Shown here piece by piece: positions 1 through 3,917 of a DNA stretch of 6,142 bases; position 1 is the first letter of the stretch; every line of letters starts with the position of its first letter. Both the position numbers and the translations under genes were made by a program. Under the pieces are notes generated by a model. That model saw nothing but the letters and a program-made list of their open reading frames with translations, made no database searches and had not been told where the DNA came from. The stretch comes from Nitrospinae bacterium RIFCSPLOWO2_12_39_16. Its GTDB lineage: Bacteria; Nitrospinota; Nitrospinia; UBA9942. Location: the NCBI GenBank assembly GCA_001805005.1, contig MHDO01000049.1, forward strand, positions 1 through 6,142, written 5' to 3'.

Positions 1-2
1 AC

Positions 3-113
3 CACTGGGCGCCATATTGTGAAATCCTCTCCCCTCCTGAACTGAGAAAAGAGGCAAAAGAGGAGATAAGGAAGTTGGGGAGGGTGTATAATAAAAGAAA
101 TAAGAAAATGTAA
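3..113 (+). CDS. WYL-domain transcriptional regulator, C-terminal end (partial)
   Basis: Only the last 36 codons are in the window; the frame is open from position 3 to a TAA at 111-113, and the gene starts to the left. The visible peptide has the pattern seen at the very end of many WYL-domain proteins: a short strand around Cys-Glu-Ile-Leu, then Ser-Pro-Pro-Glu-Leu-Arg, then a charged helix ending Leu-Gly-Arg-Val-Tyr. In that family a helix-turn-helix precedes a WYL ligand-sensing domain, and members are transcriptional regulators, often near defence or other accessory genes. Neither the helix-turn-helix nor the WYL triad can be seen here, so the call rests on the tail pattern alone. The next gene begins 22 bases later on the same strand, so the two could share a transcript. 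Confidence 0.6.
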   Translation, partial: HWAPYCEILSPPELRKEAKEEIRKLGRVYNKRNKKM

Positions 114-135
114 TAGCTTTATAGTTATAGAGAAA

Positions 136-309
136 ATGACTATGAGGACTGTTGCTAATGTCAAATTAGAGAGAGCAGAAGAAGATGTGTTGAAAAAAAT
201 GGTTGAGACAGGACTTTTTCAGAGTAAAGATGAAGCCGCAAGGGCTGCTATTATCAAGTATGCGTCAGATTTAGGAGTTTTTAGTCCTGATAGAAGCAGT
301 AATCTCTGA
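136..309 (+). CDS. Small ribbon-helix-helix protein, antitoxin-like
   Basis: This 57-residue protein has the layout of a ribbon-helix-helix DNA-binding protein of the CopG/ParD/VapB-like kind. A short beta strand (Arg-Thr-Val-Ala-Asn-Val-Lys-Leu, residues 4-11) is followed by helix A (about 12-25), a Gly-Leu-Phe-Gln-Ser-Lys turn (26-31) and helix B (Glu-Ala-Ala-Arg-Ala-Ala-Ile, 33-39). Such proteins dimerise and bind operators through the strand, commonly as autoregulating antitoxins. The start is uncertain: ATG at 136 lies only 2 bases after a weak AGAGA (129-133), whereas ATG at 142 (a 55-residue product) has a better 8-base spacing. No toxin gene follows directly. The frame closes soon after the second helix, and another frame (275-385) continues with helix-like sequence, so the gene may be frameshifted. 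The fold call is fairly secure; a toxin-antitoxin role is inference. Confidence 0.65.
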   Translation: MTMRTVANVKLERAEEDVLKKMVETGLFQSKDEAARAAIIKYASDLGVFSPDRSSNL

Positions 310-385
310 GCGTGTACTCAAAGAAGTGCAGGCATATTTCAAAAAATTTCATAACAAAGATTTGCAGCACTTTTCGGGAATGTAA
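275..385 (+). pseudogene. Possible displaced C-terminal part of the ribbon-helix-helix gene
   Basis: This frame lacks a usable ATG start but is open from just after a TAG (272-274) to a TAA at 383-385. It reads as a plausible amphipathic helix (Glu-Ala-Val-Ile-Ser-Glu-Arg-Val-Leu-Lys-Glu-Val) followed by a basic tail ending His-Phe-Ser-Gly-Met. It overlaps the last codons of the preceding small gene in a different frame. A single-base indel near 285-300 would join the two into one protein of about 83 residues. It could equally be a chance open stretch, because it is only 37 codons long. Confidence 0.3.
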
Positions 386-474
386 AAAAAGCTACAGTCA
401 GAAAAATCTAAAACATCATATTGTTATCTTAAATGACTCACCTCTGTCACCCACCTTTGCTATAATTTTACATT
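310..474. other. Gap with no clear gene
   Basis: Apart from the short frame ending at 385 and the promoter at 458-466, this stretch holds nothing I can support. Positions 386-450 are AT-rich with no stable hairpin or T-run terminator. A 105-codon open frame starting at 312 runs through it on the plus strand. It overlaps the better candidate at 475-711 in another frame, has no ribosome binding site and resembles no known family, so it was not called. Confidence 0.5.
458..466 (+). promoter_or_regulatory. Extended -10 promoter for the 78-residue gene
   Basis: The sequence TGCTATAAT is a perfect extended -10 element (TG, one base, TATAAT). No good -35 box lies 16-19 bases upstream (the best is TCACCT-like), which is tolerated when the -10 is extended. 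A start site about 7 bases downstream falls at roughly 473-475, on or next to the ATG at 475. The transcript would therefore be leaderless or nearly so. This is a prediction from sequence alone. Confidence 0.5.
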
Positions 475-711
475 ATGCAGCCGCTATCAGACCATATTCA
501 GATTACCACGAGCAATTACAGGGGCAGGACTGTCTTTACACGCGAATATTGGTATTACGAGAAAAAGTATGGCTGGGAGGCAAAAGCCTTTATCGCCCAT
601 TGTTTAGGCCAATGGGAAGACCGGTTTGAACATCTGCTGGATTTTTGGGAAGAAGGGTATAATCCAATAGAGCTTGAGGGCTTCATCAGTGAGATAGATA
701 TCAAACAATGA
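475..711 (+). CDS. Hypothetical 78-residue protein, aromatic-rich
   Basis: I do not recognise a family. The product is 78 residues, acidic toward its end and rich in Trp, Tyr and Phe (for example Arg-Glu-Tyr-Trp-Tyr-Tyr-Glu at residues 23-29 and Leu-Leu-Asp-Phe-Trp-Glu-Glu at 54-60). It has no signal peptide, no membrane segment and a single Cys at 43. The central part (about 30-60) looks helical and the last third ends in an acidic helix, suggesting a compact soluble protein. ATG 475 has no Shine-Dalgarno, but a strong extended -10 ends 8 bases upstream, which would give a leaderless message. It converges on the Phd-type antitoxin gene, with only 8 bases between the two stop codons. The aromatic, non-repetitive composition argues for a real gene, but support is moderate because no homology is evident. 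Confidence 0.5.
   Translation: MQPLSDHIQITTSNYRGRTVFTREYWYYEKKYGWEAKAFIAHCLGQWEDRFEHLLDFWEEGYNPIELEGFISEIDIKQ
604..708 (-). pseudogene. Possible RelE-like toxin remnant behind the antitoxin
   Basis: Right after the antitoxin stop codon the minus strand reads TAGGAGA, a good Shine-Dalgarno, and 7 bases further a TTG at 708-706 opens a 34-codon frame closing with TAA at 604-606. Its first residues (Ile-Tyr-Leu-Thr-Asp-Glu-Ala-Leu-Lys) resemble the first strand and helix of RelE/ParE toxins, and the position is exactly where a toxin would be expected. The similarity ends there. No other minus-strand frame further left restores the typical toxin core, and the stretch is antisense to the 475-711 gene. 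It may be coincidence. Confidence 0.2.
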
Positions 712-719
712 GGATTCTC

Positions 720-971
720 CTACAGTTCATCAATGTTGAGCTTCGATATCCTGCCTTTAGCAGCGTCTTTAAGCCCTCTGCGGACGCTCTCAAGAACTTC
801 TTTGTTTTTGTAAAGCCAGATTTCTGATGCTGGTATAATATCTACTATTGCCTTAAGTCGGATAAGCTCCTCAATCTCAATAACCGCAGCCACCTTATGT
901 CCATTAGCATCGGTTATATACTGCTTAACTTTAATGAGGTTTTCCCTGCGTTGTTTTATCGCTGTTGTCAT
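720..971 (-). CDS. Phd/YefM-type antitoxin, apparently orphan
   Basis: This 83-residue protein resembles short Phd/YefM (prevent-host-death) antitoxins. After a basic leader, residues 16-33 read Lys-Gln-Tyr-Ile-Thr-Asp ... Lys-Val-Ala-Ala-Val-Ile-Glu-Ile, the strand-turn-strand of the DNA-binding and dimerising half. A helix follows (Glu-Glu-Leu-Ile-Arg-Leu). The C-terminal half (Asn-Lys-Glu-Val-Leu-Glu-Ser-Val-Arg-Arg-Gly-Leu, 56-67, then Ala-Ala-Lys-Gly-Arg-Ile) is the kind of segment that wraps a RelE/ParE-type toxin in this family. ATG 971 follows a strong GGGAGGGA Shine-Dalgarno. It has its own promoter in the 60-base gap after the oxidoreductase gene. The partner toxin should lie just downstream, below 720 on the minus strand, but only a 34-codon RelE-like frame is there. 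Family assignment is fairly sure; function without a toxin is unknown. Confidence 0.75.
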   Translation of the reverse strand: MTTAIKQRRENLIKVKQYITDANGHKVAAVIEIEELIRLKAIVDIIPASEIWLYKNKEVLESVRRGLKDAAKGRISKLNIDEL

Positions 972-996
972 GCGTCCCTCCCTTTTGTTTTAGAAT

Positions 997-1025
997 ATTA
1001 TATCAGATTTAACTCATTTTATAAA
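997..1025 (-). promoter_or_regulatory. Extended -10 promoter for the Phd-type antitoxin gene
   Basis: On the minus strand TGATATAAT (1005-997) is a perfect extended -10, with a fair -35 (TTTATA, 1025-1020) at 17 bases. Transcription would begin near 990, giving a leader of about 19 bases that contains the Shine-Dalgarno. The antitoxin gene is thus probably transcribed on its own as well as by read-through from the oxidoreductase gene, which ends at 1032. Confidence 0.55.
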
Positions 1026-1031
1026 ACCTTT

Positions 1032-2861
1032 TTAAGAGCTTTCTTTCTCAAACTGAAGCTTTTCCATATAGAGACATGCGGTTGGGCATACATCAAGACA
1101 GAGTCCGCACCTTATGCACTTTTCCTCGTCAATGAGCATATAGAAGACATTGAGGTTCTCGCTTTTGTAATCCCCCCCATTTTTGACCATGACTTTATCT
1201 TTTCTTGCCATCTTTATACAGTCAAGCGGGCATACATCTACGCAATTTGCACAGAGAATACATTCATCCCCATTTATCTGAATATTATGATTGCATAGGT
1301 AACACCTGTCCGCCTGCATCTGTCCTGTCTCCATCCTGTATCCCAAATCAACCTCTTTTTCCAGACCAGTCCTCTGCTCCTTCTTCAGCGATGGTATTTC
1401 CTTTCTTGGGATTACATCGTAAATATCCTGATTGTTCACCTTCCATTGTGTAATACTCCGCATTCCACTTTGTTTATAGACTGTCTGTGTAACCTTTTCT
1501 CTTGTCCTCTCCAGTCCTATCAGATAGAGGTCTATGGCTTTGGCAACCTTATGTGCCTCGCCTATTACACTTATTATGTTTCTTGGCCCTGATATAAAAT
1601 CACCGCATGCAAATACCCCATTCTCAGATGTCATATATGTCGTCTTGTCCACTGCTGCCATCCCCTTTTCAGTTTTTATATTTAGTTTTGAAGGGAGGAG
1701 TGATGGGTCTGATTGCTGGCTGACTGCAGGTATAATCCAGTCTGCCTTGATTCTAAAGTTTGAGTCTTCTATTGGAACAGGTCTCTTTCTTCCATCTGCC
1801 CCAGCCTCGCCCAATTTGTTTTTCACACACTCTATCTCAGATACCCTCTCACGGGCTTTTGATATTATTTTTACCGGTGCAACAAGAAACTGAAATTCTA
1901 CCCCTTCAAGGGATGTCTCCTTTAATTCCCTCTCATCCACCATCATCTCGTTCCTTGTCCTTCGGTAAAGCACTATTGATTTTTCTGCACCGAGCCTCAA
2001 TGCAGTTCTTGAGCAGTCTATTGCAGTAAACCCTCCGCCGATTACAACTACTGTTCCTCTTAAACCCTTCAGTTTTCCTGTATTGACCTGTATCATAAAA
2101 TCAAGCCCTGGTATTACACCCTGATAATCCTCCCCCGGAACATTCAATCTTACAGGCACCATACATCCTGTTGTAATACACACGGCGTCATTGCCCTCTT
2201 TTAATTGTTGAAGGGTTATCTCCTTGCCGATTCTTGTATTTAATTTGATTTCTACACCTAAGTCTGTAATGTTTTTTATTTCCTGTTGTATTAAAGTCCT
2301 CGGGAGTCTGAAGGCAGGGATGCCGCTGTAGAGCATACCCCCAGCAGTCGGGAGTGCCTCATATACAGTTACATTATGTCCAAAGAGGGCTAAATCGTTT
2401 GCCAGTGCAAGCCCTGCCGGACCTGCACCAATAACTGCAACCTTTTTCAATGTCTTTTTCTTTACACCCTGTAGTTTTATTTTCTCTTTACTCTTATAGT
2501 CTCCGCCAACCCTCTTTAGCCAGCAGATTGATACAGGGTCTCCGAGCCCTTCAAAACCGTGTCTGCATGCTGTCTCACATGGATGGGAACATACCCTTCC
2601 AAGCGTATGCGGGAAGACATTATCAATCCTGTTTATAAGATAGGTCTTATCAAAATCTCCACGGGAGATAGAGTCAAGATATTCAGGAATGCGGGTATTT
2701 GCAGGGCATGCGTCCATACAAGGGATATTCTTTTTATACCATTCAGTATCGGGGTCATTTGCATAAAATATCTCTTTTGATTTGCATCTTGTTTCTACTA
2801 CATCTTTAGATTCTGCCTGATTCTCCTTAACCCTTGCAAGAACCCTAATCCTCTTTTCCAT
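1032..2861 (-). CDS. GltD-like NAD(P)H/FAD oxidoreductase with C-terminal 2[4Fe-4S] ferredoxin domain
   Basis: This 609-residue cytoplasmic flavoprotein belongs to the glutamate-synthase small-subunit superfamily. The N-terminal Fe-S domain (about 40-120) has Cys48 and Cys52 (CMDACP) and Cys91, Cys95 and Cys99 (CSHPCETAC). The FAD-binding loop is GAGPAG (145-150). The NAD(P)H-binding loop is GGGFTAID (275-282), followed by Tyr-Arg-Arg at 299-301. The second FAD contact is GVFACGDFISGP (415-426). After a linker, CYLC (520-523) leads into two ferredoxin cluster motifs, CILCANCVDVCP (534-545) and CIRCGLCLDVCP (582-593). True GltD is shorter (about 450-490) and lacks this tail, and no large glutamate synthase subunit adjoins, so ammonia assimilation is unlikely. 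The layout matches stand-alone oxidoreductases passing electrons between NAD(P)H and ferredoxin or a partner, such as DsrL-like or NfnB-like proteins; the acceptor cannot be read from the sequence. The start ATG has AAGGGG 6 bases upstream. The gene has its own promoter, divergent from gspC. Confidence 0.9.
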   Translation of the reverse strand: MEKRIRVLARVKENQAESKDVVETRCKSKEIFYANDPDTEWYKKNIPCMDACPANTRIPEYLDSISRGDFDKTYLINRIDNVFPHTLGRVCSHPCETACRHGFEGLGDPVSICWLKRVGGDYKSKEKIKLQGVKKKTLKKVAVIGAGPAGLALANDLALFGHNVTVYEALPTAGGMLYSGIPAFRLPRTLIQQEIKNITDLGVEIKLNTRIGKEITLQQLKEGNDAVCITTGCMVPVRLNVPGEDYQGVIPGLDFMIQVNTGKLKGLRGTVVVIGGGFTAIDCSRTALRLGAEKSIVLYRRTRNEMMVDERELKETSLEGVEFQFLVAPVKIISKARERVSEIECVKNKLGEAGADGRKRPVPIEDSNFRIKADWIIPAVSQQSDPSLLPSKLNIKTEKGMAAVDKTTYMTSENGVFACGDFISGPRNIISVIGEAHKVAKAIDLYLIGLERTREKVTQTVYKQSGMRSITQWKVNNQDIYDVIPRKEIPSLKKEQRTGLEKEVDLGYRMETGQMQADRCYLCNHNIQINGDECILCANCVDVCPLDCIKMARKDKVMVKNGGDYKSENLNVFYMLIDEEKCIRCGLCLDVCPTACLYMEKLQFEKESS

Positions 2862-2881
2862 AAACCCCCCTTTTTTGTAAG

Positions 2882-2894
2882 CTGTGCCTCACAG
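2882..2894 (-). repeat. Small inverted repeat in the oxidoreductase leader
   Basis: CTGTG-CCT-CACAG is a perfect 5-base inverted repeat with a 3-base loop, extendable by a G-U and an A-U pair. It lies between the predicted transcription start (about 2925) and the Shine-Dalgarno (about 2868-2873) of the oxidoreductase gene. It could form a small RNA hairpin or be a regulator half-site pair. It is short enough to arise by chance. Confidence 0.3.
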
Positions 2895-2921
2895 TTCCAT
2901 TTTCCCCTTTACCTTTCTTAC

Positions 2922-2942
2922 TATGGCTGTTACTATACCATA
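2922..2942. promoter_or_regulatory. Candidate operator, inverted repeat over the -10 of the oxidoreductase promoter
   Basis: TATGG and CCATA are perfect 5-base arms separated by 11 bases, so their centres are 16 bases apart. The repeat covers the -10 (2932-2937) and the predicted start site of the minus-strand promoter. A protein bound here would block that promoter and might also affect gspC transcription, whose -35 begins 28 bases away. No regulator gene is adjacent to support it. Confidence 0.3.
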
Positions 2943-2959
2943 ATTAAATGAGGAATCAA
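2932..2959 (-). promoter_or_regulatory. Promoter of the oxidoreductase gene
   Basis: On the minus strand the -35 is TTGATT (2959-2954), the spacer is 16 bases, and the -10 is TATAGT (2937-2932) with an extended TG at 2940-2939. Transcription would start near 2925, leaving a leader of about 64 bases before ATG 2861. Confidence 0.55.
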
Positions 2960-2969
2960 CACTATCCCC

Positions 2970-2999
2970 TTGAAATATTGTTAAGAATTTGATTATAAT
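2970..2999 (+). promoter_or_regulatory. Promoter of the gsp operon
   Basis: The -35 is TTGAAA (2970-2975), the spacer is 18 bases, and the -10 is a perfect TATAAT (2994-2999), close to the sigma-70 consensus. Transcription would start near 3006, about 24 bases before the gspC start codon. It is the only good promoter visible ahead of gspC-D-E in this window. Confidence 0.6.
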
Positions 3000-3029
3000 A
3001 ATGAAAAATGGAGGGTTTTATATTATTAA

Positions 3030-3914
3030 ATGATAAAGGGACTTAAGTTTTTGAATATATTTTTAATGCTCCTCATCTTTCCTATCTCTTCTTTAATTAT
3101 CAGAGGTTATCTTATCTATAAATATAATCCTCAAGAAAAAGAGGTGATAAAAAGTTCGACTGCTGTTTACAAGCCTGTTCAGAATAATATTCAAAGTTAT
3201 GCATCTATTATAGAAAATGAAATATTTCCTTCTTCACAAAGCAGACTTACTCTGATAGATTTAAATAAGGATATTTCAGGAGAGAAAGTTGATAATGGGA
3301 AGGATGTTAACCATGGCAACCTGTATCTGAGGGGGACTATAATTGGACAGAAAGGCTATGCCATATTTGAGACAAAAAGCGATAAAAAGGAAGAGATATT
3401 TAAAGTAGGTGAGCTTGTTTTTGATACAGGTGTTTTAAGAAATGTAGATAAGGATAAGGCTTTGCTTATCAGTGGCACAAGGGAAATATCCTTTAATATA
3501 ATAGATGAAGAGAAAATACATGTTCTTCCATCTCCCAATCAGCCAGCCCCTCAAAGATATGCAGATTTATCCCCCATGTCTAAAAAGGTAGGAGAGAAGG
3601 AGTGGGTAATTGACCAGCGTGCAGTATTTAAGGCTATGGAGGACATGAGTCAGGTATTGACAGCTGCAAGGCTTACTCCAAATGTGATAGAGGGGAAGGT
3701 AGAGGGATTCAGGATTACAGAGATAAAATCCCGAGGCATTTTTGATGCAATCGGGCTTAAGAATGGTGATATCCTTATCAGGGTTAATAATTATGATATA
3801 GATACTCCTGAGAAGGCTATTCAGGTTATTTCTGGCATCAAGGGTGAGAGCAGAGTTCACCTTGACCTGATGAGGGATGGGCAGAGGGTGAGTTTCAATT
3901 ATCAGATAAGGTGA
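3030..3914 (+). CDS. gspC: Type II secretion system inner-membrane protein GspC
   Basis: GspC links the inner-membrane platform to the secretin and helps select substrates. The 294-residue product has the expected order. A short basic N-terminus leads into one membrane helix (about 6-27). A periplasmic linker follows. The HR domain (about 97-155) has Gly-Asn-Leu-Tyr-Leu-Arg-Gly-Thr-Ile then Ala-Ile-Phe-Glu and Phe-Lys-Val-Gly-Glu. A helical spacer (about 195-217) precedes a C-terminal PDZ domain (about 220-294; Gly-Leu-Lys-Asn-Gly-Asp-Ile-Leu at 242-249). Length is typical. ATG 3030 is the first possible start, since an in-frame TAA sits at 3027-3029. The GGAGGG at 3010-3015 is 14 bases away, longer than ideal, but a later start (TTG 3051 or ATG 3066) would cut into the membrane helix. 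It is the first gene of the operon, with gspD 3 bases downstream. Confidence 0.92.
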   Translation: MIKGLKFLNIFLMLLIFPISSLIIRGYLIYKYNPQEKEVIKSSTAVYKPVQNNIQSYASIIENEIFPSSQSRLTLIDLNKDISGEKVDNGKDVNHGNLYLRGTIIGQKGYAIFETKSDKKEEIFKVGELVFDTGVLRNVDKDKALLISGTREISFNIIDEEKIHVLPSPNQPAPQRYADLSPMSKKVGEKEWVIDQRAVFKAMEDMSQVLTAARLTPNVIEGKVEGFRITEIKSRGIFDAIGLKNGDILIRVNNYDIDTPEKAIQVISGIKGESRVHLDLMRDGQRVSFNYQIR

Positions 3915-3917
3915 AAT

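Noticed and set aside
120..125. TATAGT ahead of the ribbon-helix-helix gene as a promoter -10.
   Set aside because: There is no -35 or extended TG at suitable spacing, and it sits only about 10 bases before the start codon; read-through from the upstream gene is simpler.
312..629. A 105-codon plus-strand open frame overlapping the 78-residue gene in another frame.
   Set aside because: It has no ribosome binding site or promoter of its own, its composition looks random (Lys/Ser/Tyr-rich, then Arg/Leu/Pro), and it conflicts with the better-supported frame at 475-711.
711..722. AGGA-TTC-TCCT between the converging stop codons as a terminator.
   Set aside because: A 4-base stem with no T-run is too weak for an intrinsic terminator.
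897..2780. Several plus-strand open frames of 60-130 codons across the oxidoreductase gene.
   Set aside because: They are antisense shadows of a well-supported 609-residue protein, with no family resemblance or ribosome binding sites.
3001..3033. A 10-codon mini-frame (MKNGGFYIIK) whose stop overlaps the gspC start as ATGA, which could be a coupling leader peptide.
   Set aside because: The predicted transcription start (about 3006) lies downstream of its ATG, and it has no Shine-Dalgarno, so it is probably not translated.
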